Assembly (NCBI GenBank): GCA_002005505.1
Contig: KV908370.1
Coordinates: forward strand, 136,282 to 163,781
Direction of reading: 5' to 3'
Origin: Botryococcus braunii
Lineage: Eukaryota > Chlorophyta > Trebouxiophyceae
DNA length: 27,500 nucleotides
Of the stretch, positions 1 through 17,573 are shown piece by piece. The notes beneath the pieces are model-generated. The model was not told the origin of the DNA. It saw only the letters and a list, made by a program, of their open reading frames with translations, and made no database searches. The translations under genes and the position numbers were made by a program. Position 1 is the stretch's first letter. Every line of letters begins with the position of its first letter.

Positions 1-295
1 AGCCTGCCAGTGCCATTTTTGAGTGGTTTCACGATTGCCTGAGGGAGGCATCCTCGACGTATGAGCTCATACTCCCGTCTCGAACCGCTCTCCAGCCCGC
101 AGGCACAGTGAGAGAGGCCGGGCTTCTTCCTTCTGCCACTCTCAACTTCAGGCCGCTTGTCAAAGCAGCGGCGGGCCTTTCCACGCTCAAAGATCTGCTG
201 CTACGCGAAGCCAAGATTCTTAACTGAAGTCGCACTTCGATCCTGCTCCAAAAAGGTCCCTTCTGGGGGCCCCGGTCCCCGGCCCCGCTCCCGCG

Positions 296-378
<83 letters not shown>

Positions 379-1231
379 TGGGGGGGGGGGTAGGCGGGGT
401 GAGGGGGTGCGTGTGCGTGTTGGCGCGCGCACCATGGGGAGGGTCTCCATGATGATGAGTCCTGTCTAGTGTGGATGCGTCCATTATAAGACAAGCGTGT
501 GGGCATAATGTGATCATGATGGGCATGAGGATCGATCCGGACCTAGTTGAGCAAACTAAACTGTGCAAGGCTTATACTCCTACAGTCATGGCTGGGCCAT
601 CTTGCACATGTCTCTGTTTTGTCTATCAGACGCTTTAGGAGCTCATAACCACCAGCGTGGGCTTTAGATGACATTAGGAAAGGGAATCTTGAGGACTAAA
701 TTAATTTACCGTTGGGGCGCTGACTTGCAAGCAGAACTTCGAAATGCACGGGAGCGCTAGAATTTTCTTTTCTTTCTTTTCACTTTCTTGGCTCCTCGGC
801 AGCAATGGAAAAGCGATGCCCTGCAAGTGCATGGCAAGATGTGATTGGACAGTATACACTATCCAATGATATGGGCTTCTTCATGTTCGGCAGTACATGA
901 GAGTGAATCTAATGTTGTGAAACCCTTGTGGTGTTTTAGACGGGAAAAACCTCCTTGCATACGCAGGCCCTGACCCATGCAACTGCTTTTCTCGCAAAGT
1001 CCCCGGCAGAGGCAGCAGATCCTGAGTTTCAGGATGCAAGTTGGTGGCGCTATAGTTGCATGCAGGAAGTAGTTGTAGAATAAGCTTGCATCATCATGCA
1101 GCAAATACATTGAACCATCATCATCAACCGGGTGCGCAATTCACGGCCAGTCTTTGGTCCTGCAGACTTTTCCATGGAGTTTTGTCATGACACATTTCCA
1201 GGATCATGGTTCTGCCACAACAGAGTCTTAC
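1..1231. other. No gene recognised
   Basis: Apart from the (GT)n tract there is only unique sequence with short ORFs that do not look coding. A small T/C-rich stretch (761-790) is unremarkable. Confidence 0.5.
299..415. repeat. (GT)n microsatellite with G-rich tail
   Basis: About 36 GT units (299-370) followed by GGGTGGGTTGGG and a run of G, continuing to GCGGGGTGAGGGGG. The tail has four or more G runs and could form a G-quadruplex on the plus strand. Confidence 0.95.
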
Positions 1232-1486
1232 ATATGTGTACGGGGCCTCACCGGGCACCTTTTTGGATACATGCATAATCATGTCAATTGTAAACAATTG
1301 ATCCATAAGATCATAATCCTGATCTCTAACCAGAAAGCGATCAGGATAAGGCACTGTCTCTTTCTGTCCGTGAAGGAGCATCCTATCCAGAATTTGGAAC
1401 AGAGTATCCGCTCCCCCCTCTCGGAATATTGCACCGCACGAGTTCTCCACATAGTATACACATGATTTTTTGGAATGAACCAGCAC
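1232..1486 (-). CDS. Unrecognised coding-like exon
   Basis: An open stretch of normal complexity: VENSCGAIFREGGADTLFQI, then LDRMLLHGQ, PYPDRFLVRDQDYDLMDQLF and TIDMIMHVSKKVPGEAPYTY. Composition is protein-like (many D, L, F, Y, M), and it ends at a fair donor, ACATAT|GTAAGA at 1232, or at AAAAAG|GTGCCC (1259). I could not find joining exons with confidence, and I do not recognise the family. It may be an internal exon of a gene reaching the left edge, or a decayed fragment. Confidence 0.35.
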
Positions 1487-2535
1487 TCGGGGAAGGAATG
1501 ACGGAGTTGTGCATTGACATTATAACAGCACATGTTGCAATGTGCAACGTTGACCTCTCGAATTCAAAAGAGATTGAAGCAATCCTCCATGCATGGGCAT
1601 ATGTGTGCGAGTATGTGGTACATGCGTTGTCATGAGGCAAGCATGTACTCGCACGTTATAAGCACAGCAAGCTATGGGCACCAGCAAGTATGGAACGTCA
1701 ATCTCAACCAAACGCTGCTGAACCTTCCAACCTCTAAATCTATGGAGAAAAGGAGGTCTAAAAATCTTGATCCTTAACTCTTATACGAGGTAAGGATAAA
1801 GATAGAAACCTTTTAAAATTTATAAGAGCCCCTTCTTTCAAGTCAGGACATTCGCCTCATTCCCTTACATACACTCGCCTCCATCCCGTATGTTTATCAT
1901 GATCAGGACCTTCGCGCCCACTCTCTAACCCAAAGTGAACCTCACCTGACTGATTCACTGGCACTTAGACTTCCAGGTGATTGGCATTTTGAATTTCAGC
2001 GATGGCATCTTGACTTCCAGAGCGAGCATTTGACTTCCAGGTAGCGGGCGTTCTGCCTTCCAGGTAGTTGGCTTGCAATTTTTTAATTGCCAGGGAGTTA
2101 ACTGGCTGGCTGGTAACGTTACCATAGATCTGGGCCCCAGTGGACCGAACTGCCTAGAAAGTACAACCCTGGACGGGCCTTTGCCCGCATCAAACGACAC
2201 AATGTGATATTGAGACCATCATAAATCCCCCAGCGAGTTCGCATCCTTGCCTCCCAATCCACTACAAACATTTAATCTCATCAACTTATAGCAGTGAACC
2301 CATTTGACCTTCCCAAGGTATAATGCCAGGGCCACTGAGAGGCCGAGCGACAACAGGGGGCCGAGATACACCAGGGGACTGCGTTTCAAACCACAGAGGG
2401 CCAAGGAAAAAGCAGGGTCATTGGGGGGCCAAGCATTAAACAGGGTTATTGGGGGGCCACCGGCTCATCTTTCTTGCGCTCGGGGACCTACAGTGCCGTG
2501 TTTCAAAGCACAGGGGCCAAGTAACAACAGGGCGC
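1487..2535. other. Intergenic, with short degenerate repeats
   Basis: Between 1966 and 2075 the phrase GACTTCCAGGT or a variant recurs about five times at intervals of roughly 25-30 bp. Between 2330 and 2525 phrases like GGGGGGCCAAG and CAGGGTTATTGGGG recur. Both look like decayed minisatellites. No gene is supported. Confidence 0.5.
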
Positions 2536-3207
2536 TTAAGGCGCCAATGGGTTGTCTTTGTTGAGAACGCCAGTGCACCAGATGGCGAAGATGGTGATTG
2601 CCGCCAGCCAGGAAAGGCCCCTGTACCGCTCCTCCTTGATGTACGGCTTCAACATGGCGCGTTCCCTGTCCAGTCTCTCCTTTGACGGGCTCGTAATGAT
2701 GTTGGGGTCCGGCTGTATTTCCTGGTCCCCCCGGGCTCCAGAACGTGTGATACCCTTGAATGTCACACATCACTTAAGTATGTCAACTGCTGGCCTCTTA
2801 AGTATGTCAACGCATGCCCAGCTTTGCCCCTTCCGTCTCTCTCTTTCCCTCTCCAACGCATCCTGCTTGGCTTTCATCCAAATGCTGAGTGCCGTCTTGC
2901 ATCGCAGATGCCATTTTTTCATGCTTCAAACGTGCACGTGCGCTGCAGGTGTGGTGCTCTTGGCGAAGGCTGGGTGTGAACCTACCTCCTCCTCGTCCAA
3001 GTCGATAGAGGCAACGGAAGACATGCTCATGGTGCCTGGGCCACCGGCAGAGTCTTCATCTGAATTGAATATCTTAATTGCCAGTAGGGACACTTCAAAT
3101 ATAATGGCGAACAACACCGCGGCAAACACCACAATCACCCATGACAGCTGCAAAAAATCGGAGCTGCCCTCTGGAAAAATGAGTTGCATCAGTGCATCCC
3201 TATCCAC
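2536..3207 (-). CDS. Two-transmembrane protein, C-terminal two exons
   Basis: Exon 2986-3207 (74 codons, phase 0) follows GGGGAATGCAG. It reads VDRDALMQLIFPEGSSDFLQ, then a hydrophobic helix (SWVIVVFAAVLFAIIFEVSLL), then an acidic Ser-rich part ending DLDEEE at GAGGAG|GTAGGT. Exon 2536-2721 (phase 0, after GGGGACCAG) reads EIQPDPNIITSPSKERLDRE, then KPYIKEERYRGLSWLAAITI, a second helix (LAAITIFAIWCTGVL), and ends NKDNPLAP-stop. Two helices separated by an acidic then basic loop suggest a hairpin membrane protein, perhaps organellar. I do not recognise the family. Codon use and splice signals look like a real gene. Translation could begin at the ATG at 3213 if the exon is not preceded by another. 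Confidence 0.65.
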
Positions 3208-3754
3208 CTGCATTCCCCAGCTGATCCAGCTTGGTGTGGTTGATTGTTGTTTCCAAGCTCGCATAAGTCGCAAGAATCATTCTTGAGAAGCAGGATTCAC
3301 AGCTTCATAGTTCACACCAGTAACATAATACAGTCCACCCTCCTCCCCTACCCAAAAAGCAATAAAACAAAACCGCCGTTATGAAATATTTAGAATCAAA
3401 ACTAAAAGTAAGTACTAAAGTTTGAAAGGAACAAGACGCATGAATTGTGGGGTGGATGGATGAATGGATGGATGATGGAATGAATAGCTACTGAGGAAGT
3501 CAGATGCAGATAAATTGTGCAATTCACGCCAGAACTTCAATCGATGACAAATTCAGGTCCACCTAGCAGGTGCTGACAAGTTCCATTTCGCGCATGTCTA
3601 TGAACTATAATGTTGAACTCGTTCAGTTGGACCCGAGTGCTAATATAATGCCCGGGTGTTTGTTCTGATATAGTGCCACATCCTTATCCCAAAAGCAGCC
3701 AATGAAACAGATAGTTTTGTCTTGCGATGTCCCATACGAGGTCCAATCCAGTAC

Positions 3755-3976
3755 CTCGACCATTCGAAATTGATCTGGTCGCGGCAGCCGTGCAGGAATC
3801 TCCTCGACTATTCGGGGGATCAAGTCCTGCAAACTATTCATAGCACGTGTTTTACTGTATCTCTGGACTCGCAACCACAACGGATGGGGAAGAAAAGAAG
3901 CATTCCCTCGAACGGGACGAGGAAGACGGGAATCAAGCCGCATAGCAGCATTGCGTTCCGTAAGACTTGAATGCAT
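3755..3976 (-). CDS. Possible first exon of the two-transmembrane gene (targeting peptide)
   Basis: ATG at 3976 (or 3943) opens a 74-codon stretch ending TGGTCGAG|GTACTG in phase 0, which fits the phase-0 acceptor at 3207. The N-terminus is basic with almost no acidic residues (MRLDSRLPRPVRGNASFLPH, then LWLRVQRYSKTRA), as in an organelle-targeting peptide; then SLQDLIPRIVEEIPARL. Joined, the protein would be about 209 aa. The link is by phase and orientation only; the frame also stays open to 3623, so this could be an independent small ORF. Confidence 0.35.
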
Positions 3977-4812
3977 GGTGGTAAAATTGATAATAAATAT
4001 TGGAAATTGTTACATGTCTGCTATCACCGTTTTACTAGTTGGGGCGGCAACATAGGAAAAGAATACCTAGTGTTGTTCGACTGCGAAATGTCTGTGAATC
4101 CCATTGGGACTGCGTAAATACAATAGCACATGATCGATACTGTCACGTGACAATGCGCGAGCAAGAGCGTGTACTTCAGAAGCCCTAGGTCCACTCACAT
4201 TTAGACCCAGGGCTAGTCATCTCCAAGGGGTTCAACCAAGGTTTCAAGGGCTTGGGGTCAGACGATTACCGTATAAACCTAATTAGTTAATTTATTATGA
4301 ATAAGTTCTGCTGTACGGGGGTCTAACTCCACATGTATGAGCTTTAAACATAGAATATGGGGCTAAGACAAACAGTGGTCTTAGGATAGCCTTCACATTT
4401 TATTCTAAACATTGGTCTTAAGCTAGTGACTTTAGAATTGTGTATGCATATGATTCACAGCATCGGGGAGCTTCAGAAAACGTAAAGGAATACAAGAGTT
4501 TGAACCTTTGACGGTCTCGCACTACCCCATTCAGGCCCTCACGTCAGCGTGTCAGATCCATATAGGTTAATCTATAAACTAGTGATCAGTGATGAGATAG
4601 TACATTGAAACTCAACCCACAGGCGCGAACCCCTTAGAAATTAGAGGGCCTGGATATCTGGTGTACTTGCAACAAGACTTATAAGTTAATTAAATGATAA
4701 GCAGGTTGTGGGGGATATCAAGATCTTGACTGATTTCACCTGCAAAATTGGTGTGTCCACTGCAAACAAGCATTGCTCGGCCATGGTGACAACTACGAAC
4801 CTGGAAGCAATG

Positions 4813-5095
4813 CTCCACTACCGACACAAACGCTCGACTTGGTCAGACATAGGTTGCAGGACAAACGTACAGTCATAGTACAGCTCCACTACCGACACAA
4901 ACGCTCGACCTGGTCAGACATAGGTTGCAGGACAAACGTACAGTCACACTACAGCTCCACTACCGACACAAACGCTCGACTTGGTCAGACATAGGTTGCA
5001 GGACAAACGTACAGTGTTGTACAGCTCCACTACCGACACAAACGCTCGACTTGGTCAGACATAGGTTGCAGGACAAACGTACAGTCATAGTACAG
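4813..5095. repeat. Four tandem copies of a 71-bp unit
   Basis: CTCCACTACCGACACAAACG starts at 4813, 4884, 4955 and 5025 (periods 71, 71, 70). Units differ mostly in the last bases before the next unit (GTCATAGTAC, GTCACACTAC, GTGTTGTAC). Diverged related sequence continues on both sides (about 4775-4812 and 5096-5230). Confidence 0.95.
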
Positions 5096-5252
5096 GTAGA
5101 TTGCAGAGCCATCGGTGACATCTGCAAAATCTGGAAGCGATGTACCAGTAGAGTGCAGTACAAACGTACCGTCATGCTACACATTGCTCGATTGCTTAAG
5201 CTTTGGATGCTCCGTTGTCGACACAAACTCTTTTTCGAAGCGCGAAAAACAT

Positions 5253-5403
5253 TTGAGCTCCAAAATCTTTTACAAGCCGGCTCTTGCCTGGCGTCCTAGA
5301 CCCCTCCATGCCACCATCTGGAACTTTACTCGAATATTACCAAACTTACATAGGTAGAGAGCGAGACGCGTGGCACATGTCTTTAGTCTAAAACCGTCCA
5401 GAT
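5253..5403. repeat. Dispersed repeat, copy A
   Basis: Shares the ordered blocks TACAAGCCGG, TGGCCTGGCGT-like, AGACCC, ATGCCACCA, GCGTGGCA and TAGAACCG-like with 7030-7213 in the same orientation. Diverged in the middle. Confidence 0.75.
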
Positions 5404-5423
5404 CCCCCCCCCCCCCCCCCCCC
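5402..5423. repeat. Poly(C) tract
   Basis: About 20 consecutive C bases between dispersed repeat copy A and the inverted-repeat element. Confidence 0.95.
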
Positions 5424-5440
5424 GGCGGGCCGCTACATCC

Positions 5441-5621
5441 CACCACCCCCAGAGGTGAGCATCCTCGATCATTCCCCCTATGGAGGTCACCAGCTTACAG
5501 GACAATTGTCCCGTAAGGTGATTCACTCCCCCTATGGAATTAACCAGTTTCCAGAACCATTGTCCTGTAACGTGAACGTGGTTGTTTCCATAGGGGGAGA
5601 GCTCACCTCTAGGGGAGGTGG
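5441..5621. mobile_element. MITE-like element with imperfect terminal inverted repeats
   Basis: The left end reads CCACCCCCAGAGGTGAGC. The complement of the right end reads CCACCTCCCCTAGAGGTGAG. Inside, CCCCCTATGGA occurs at about 5473 and 5530 and, inverted, as TCCATAGGGGG at about 5587. About 180 bp, no coding capacity. I see no certain target-site duplication. Confidence 0.55.
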
Positions 5622-7029
5622 GAAATGGCGAGGAGACATCCTAACTCCTCAAATCCACAACCTCCGTGTGGCCGGGGCACCAGAGGCCCTGCAGCACCTG
5701 CTGCCTTGACCCACTCCAGTCGGAGGCGATGATGAGGGATTCCCATGGCTCGGCATCGAGTCCCCACGTGCACTGAGGACTGAATGCTCCCTTCAGGGAA
5801 GCTTGTTCTTCACAAGCTTTTTCTTGCTCGGGCCCAATCATACCTTCACCCTGGCCACGTGATCTACATGTGAACGCTCACCGGGATCTTGGCGTGCCTC
5901 AGCCTAGCGAGAAAGATATATCCTGGTGTAACATCGTGGAGTGATTGTCTGGCTGGTGGAGTGGTTGTGAACTTGCAAATGACAGTATCCAAAATGCTCA
6001 GTCAAGGTTACATCCCGGTTTCTTAATAGAAATGCCTTGCTTAAAGATTACCCACATAAGCGTCAGGATAAGGCCTATCACACATCCGACACGGGTACAT
6101 CTTCACACTCACTCCATGCTGCATCCCTAGCCATTAAGAGAATGTAGCTACTATAGTGTCACTAAAGATGTGAACAACGTGTTCAAGCAACAAACAGTAC
6201 AGTATCGTTTGCTATCGCACTTGTGCACAAACAGATACAGCGTTCAGTTTCCTAGCCTCAAAATATGGAATGATCATGATTGTCTGGCTGCCTGTGAACT
6301 TTGCAACGCAGGAACAAATGACGGCATCTGAAAGGCTCAAGCGTCCAACCAGTTGCTCAAAGTGGTTATAACATGATCTTAAGAAGGAACAAAACGCGAG
6401 ATCTGAAGCGTTCTGTACCTGTATGTTCAACCCTACCTTTTACCGACCGCGTCAAGCGCTCACTATGATCCTGTTTCTTTTGTAGATCACTACAGCACAG
6501 GGCACACACTTAGTATTCAAACTCAACACAGCTCACCGTACTAAACTCACCCCTCACATCACTACCAGTCAACAATTGGGAGTAACTACTCCCTTATCAC
6601 ATCCTAGTTAGTGTTGGCATTTCTACTGACGCACACATTCCCAATTGACATTAGAGAACCTGCCTTACACTTTTCGGCCCTATCCCATAATGTATGGAAT
6701 TGCCATCCGTAAATCCGTAGTAAATCCCCGTAGCCATTGCAAGGACTTCCATAGAGATGCCAACACTAATCCTTGTGGGCCGATACCCGTTTCCCTCTCC
6801 AGTGAGTGGTCATGGTCATGCATGGTCGGCCCCTCCTGTCTATCGTCCACGCCAGCTCAATGACTCTGCTCATTCCCTCGGGGTCTTTCCTTAGTGTCGC
6901 CATCCTCAGCAGAACGACAAGCCAAATACTTTTGGACATTCTTCTGGGGATTAGACGATCTTCATGCAGATTCCCCAAAATCTATGTTCAGGACCATAGC
7001 CTCTATTGCACCCCCACCTCGATCATAAA

Positions 7030-7213
7030 TTGAGGTCCGAAGTCTGCTACAAGCCGGTTCGAGGTCCGAAGTCTGTTACAGGCTGGCAGATCTGGCCTGG
7101 CGTTCTCAGACCCTTCGATGCCACCAGTAAAACCTTCCCCGGTTGTTAAAGAACCTTCATCCGTCACGAGCATAGCGCGTGGCAAAGGTCTACGGTCTAG
7201 AACCGACCAAATA
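7030..7213. repeat. Dispersed repeat, copy B
   Basis: Direct-orientation partner of 5253-5403. It has an extra internal duplication of the block GAGGTCCGAAGTCTG (at 7032 and about 7061). Confidence 0.75.
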
Positions 7214-8746
7214 TCGCCATCAATCGAACACCTTTAACAAGTACAAACACAACTCATAGCTTACACTAGCTTTCTTCGAAGCCACTAGCTTTCTTCGCCT
7301 CTTCCTGCCTGCTCAATTCTGTAGCAAACACGCACCTCACTACTGAGTAGACGTATGGCTCAAAAAAGGAGCGGCCGAAGACACTGTGTACAACACAAGT
7401 ACAGCCTCAAAGCGACATTTTTAAAACTATCATCTTCAAGCGCAGTCCACTCATTAGTTACCCGTCACGTCCAACCAGTCCCCAAAACAGCGAGGAACAC
7501 AAGAGATCCCAAACAGGGAAATCAAGGAAGAACGTGCAACAAAGTAAACGTCCCAAAATGAAGCCTAGTTAAAATGAAATCTTGACAATGAGTCACAGAC
7601 CAACATGCCCGACAAACACGCCATGATCAATAGTAAATAGCAGTGGCGGCTACTCTCCCCGCACCCTCCCACCCCTTGTACACTTAACCACACAGACACA
7701 GACACAAACATCGATGTGGGATAAAGATAACCTTTATTACTTCACTGCAGTACTTAATGTTCGTGCTATGCCCCGCAGCTTTGGCTTCTTAGCTAGGATT
7801 CTTAGCTAGGAGAGGAGTGTCCTCATGACCTGCGTGGGAGGTGGACAGCATGCCCCGTCGTATCCTTCTGGGCACAAGTCACGCACATGCATGTGGTCTT
7901 AGCTTTTGCACCCACGCTGTAGCTACTCCTTACACACTACTGATTTTGCTTAAAAAAGGGTGTTTCCCCATGCTGTGGATCACTGCGAGCTTCGTCATAC
8001 GCATGCAGTACTGCATTGCTGGATCAGACGACCGCTGCTATGGTTTGCAGATATCTACAGCCCGTTTTTAAAAGCTTCCAAATGGTGGGAAACAATGCTC
8101 AACTACTAGTATCCCTTCAGGGTTTACCTCAAACCATAAAAGGGTGGATCCTGAAACCAGTACATCCTGTAGGCACATTGACAGACATTAAGTCTCGTCA
8201 CCTGTCTCATCATTTTCCAGCCGCATGTAACTACATGTCCGTCAAAACGGCTACTAGCTGTAGCAGTTGCACTGCAGCAGTCAAGCAATGTTCTCCACCT
8301 CACGGAGTGATGCAGTCAAAGACATCACTCGTTGTGGTCAAGGTTGGGCACACGGAGACACGCAGGTGCTCTCGGTGTGCAGCAACAATGGCCACATCCA
8401 GATACCACTCCGTGCAATTAAATGAGGGTGCGCTGTTGTTCTTCGATCAAGGAGCGCGTGAGCATCATGCAGCTCTACTTGCTTGGTCTGCAACCGAGCA
8501 AGAAATATCAAAAATCAGAATTAATCTGTGATGGAGGTGAAGCTTGCAAGACGCGAGTCATGCGGTCCCTGCAAATGTGCGGTACAGTCCTTCAGCAAGG
8601 GCCTCGAGCCCGCACACAAATCCCGGCCGTCATGGCTAGAGACAGGCACGCATCATTTTTGGAGAGCGAAGGCCAATTTTGCCCAGGGTTTACCACTGCC
8701 AAGGGGCAAACGAGTGAATAATCAAGTCACAACACTACGTGGTTCA

Positions 8747-14795
<6,049 letters not shown>

Positions 14796-15330
14796 GCTTA
14801 GTTTATCCAACTCTAACCAACATGCCCAAGAAGCGCTCCATTGTTTTACAATCGCTCGGGGGCCTTGGCCAGTTTGCACAACGCCTTGCAAATTGCAACA
14901 GCAACCGTTTCATCAACGTCCGCCTCGGCGCGTCTCACAAAGGGGGAAATTGTCAGGTTGGAGCAGGACCTTGTATGGACCGAGTCATTCCGTAATTGAT
15001 ATATGTCAGAGGTGGCAGGGAGGCAGGAGAGTATTGCCTGAGAGGCGAAGTGTGCATTTTTCTGATATTCAAATTGCAAATGAGACCCTAATGATCATTA
15101 TCCAATACTTTGTCACCTGACTTTGGAGACAATGATCATTGAATAAAGTATCTAGGTCATGCTGACCTCATCTGCCACATGGTTTACCCGTACTAGAGCA
15201 ATGCGAGATACGTTCCGTATCAAACATATTTGCTGTTTAGAATTAAAAGTGAAGCCTAGTCTAACCGCATAACCAAAATTCCATCATGCCGGGACGCGGA
15301 ATCTAGGGGCCAAATATTACAGGTGATATT

Positions 15331-15784
<454 letters not shown>

Positions 15785-16378
15785 TGCAAAATCCCCTGAG
15801 AAGTGCGGGAACTGCTGGTTTAGGCCGGAATAGGGAAAGCCGGGGAGTATGGCATGAGAAAGGAAGTGTGTATAGATAGATAGTGTTACAGATAGGTGTA
15901 TTAGAGAGACAGTGAGAGAGAGGGGGGGGGGGAAGGGAGGGAGGGAGGGAGGGAGAGAGACAAGGGGCTGGGGCCAAGCAACCGAAAGTCGTAACGACAA
16001 ATGTTTATATGTGCTCTTCAAGAGTTTCTGCAGCTGCTCAGATAGTTTCTAAGGCATTCCAAGCGTGATTACTTGTTGACATATGACGTGTCCGCTCATA
16101 GGTTATGGACTCGAGAGATGAGAGAATATTCTTGCCTATTTTATATTCACTTAATGTACAGTAGTGTATGGCCCCCTTTTTGGGCTGGTTCCTAGAATGA
16201 TCGGGTGGATAATGCGTTAATGTTCCATGATTTGGACCCACCTGAACTTGCACATATTTCGACGTCCTAAAACTGCCAATCTGTGGCTATGAACTTTCGG
16301 GACGTTACTCCAAATTACTCTGTACTTGCGGCTGAAGCTGGCAACATGTATAAGGCGGTTGCTCTCGAGTCAGAAATC

Positions 16379-16476
16379 AGTCTTTGCTGAAACACGACTC
16401 CTGTGCTTTCGTATGCTCCTCTGAGTCGCATAGTAAATCGACTGCTCACCAACTTAGTGCAAGCTTGGTAGCAGGT
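16379..16476. repeat. 98-bp direct repeat, copy 1
   Basis: Matches 16562-16659 over 98 bases with four substitutions and no gaps. Copies are separated by 85 bp. Confidence 0.93.
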
Positions 16477-16561
16477 ATGCTTAGAATCCATTAAGCTTAA
16501 TGCTACGTGTACATAGAATAATGGTATATGTTTTCACATGCATGAGAAAACATATGTAAAG

Positions 16562-16659
16562 AGTCTTTGCTGAAACACGACTCCTGTGCTTTCGCATGCT
16601 CCTCTGAGTCGCACAGTAAATCAACTGCTCACCAACTTAGTGCAAGCTTGGTCGCAGGT
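16562..16659. repeat. 98-bp direct repeat, copy 2
   Basis: Second copy of the repeat at 16379-16476, same orientation, same length. Confidence 0.93.
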
Positions 16660-16946
16660 TCACGGAGTTTTATTCTCCATTGTTATTTTATATCTTCTAT
16701 AACCCTATATTTCATAATATTACTTGTATAGAATTCTTTGAAGTTGTTGGACGCTGATCGTGGCGTTTTCTTCATGAACTGCAGAATGACGTCATTTGGT
16801 CGACCTTATCATTTGTCTAGTCTCGTGTCATGACAAATGTTGGGGCTTGGAATTGACTGAGCACTTCAATCTTGGCAAATCGTAAACCTCGATTAATCAA
16901 AGATTTAGACAATTGTGTTGTGTCACTTCTGGAAGTCAACTAGCAC

Positions 16947-17014
16947 CTCCAGGAGCTTCACTCTTAATACTAAATGTGACCTCCAGGAGCTTCACTCTTA
17001 ATACTAAATGTGAC
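16947..17014. repeat. Perfect 34-bp tandem duplication
   Basis: The unit beginning CTCCAGGAGCTTCACTC occurs twice back to back without a mismatch, so it is recent. Confidence 0.95.
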
Positions 17015-17295
17015 TGTACTGCACATGTGCAAACCCAAGGGATAACCAAAAGGTTGACCGTATTTAATTCACGGTCGTTTCCCTTGACTAGCCAATCAGT
17101 AGCCAATACCGAAGATGGTGACTAGTGTTCAGCGTTCAGGACCGAGTCAGCACCTGGGTGTTCGGACTTTTCGAACACGAAGATAAGTTTAAACGGTAGA
17201 CGTGCGCACCTGAGTTGACTCGAGAGCTCTGGTACGGCTACGTAGCTTGTCATGGTATTTAAGTGAGCCATTCTCGAGATCTCTTGAAGTCAACC

Positions 17296-17573
17296 GTTCG
17301 TTGGCTTTTTTTAGAAAGAATGTATTTGACCACGGCTCACGTCTCATTGTTATGTGCCTCCAAAATTTGAAGGCGCATATAAGACTTGTTTGAAGTCTTG
17401 GTGCCGGTATGCATGCAGGTAACTAGCTGCGTTAAAACTCGCTTATGAGCCAAATTCGGCTACAAGACATACACAATGTAATAGTTCGTTGGCTTTCTAT
17501 TTGACCACGACGTCATGCCTCGTTGTTATGGGCCTACATAGGTTTACAATAAGGCTTGATTGTTGAAGTATTT
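17296..17573. repeat. Diverged direct repeat
   Basis: GTTCGTTGGCTTT, TATTTGACCACG, TTGTTATG and TTGAAGT blocks recur in order at about 17296-17402 and 17482-17573. Confidence 0.6.

Larger units (their letters stand above)
3977..8746. other. Long region without a recognised gene
   Basis: Holds the repeats listed separately (4813-5095, 5253-5403, 5441-5621, 7030-7213). Elsewhere the sequence is unique. An ORF at 8016-8531 is open for 171 codons but resembles nothing I know. On the minus strand an AATAAA sits at about 7733-7738, roughly 1 kb past the CNOT11 stop; its use as a poly(A) signal is only a guess. Confidence 0.5.

Noticed and set aside
2552..3286. 244-codon plus-strand ORF, the longest of normal composition
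   Set aside because: It lies antisense to the two-transmembrane gene. Its product is Ser/Cys-rich without domain-like pattern, whereas the minus strand has two phase-consistent exons with helices and splice sites.
4813..5095. 71-bp repeats as a CRISPR array
   Set aside because: Units are contiguous without distinct spacers, and the context is a eukaryotic nuclear genome.
5641..5841. 66-codon minus-strand ORF of normal composition
   Set aside because: No family recognised, no splice partners, and it sits in a repeat-rich region.
8016..8531. 171-codon plus-strand ORF
   Set aside because: No recognisable motif, high Cys/Ser/Thr content, and it lies where the 3' UTR of the minus-strand CNOT11 gene may be.
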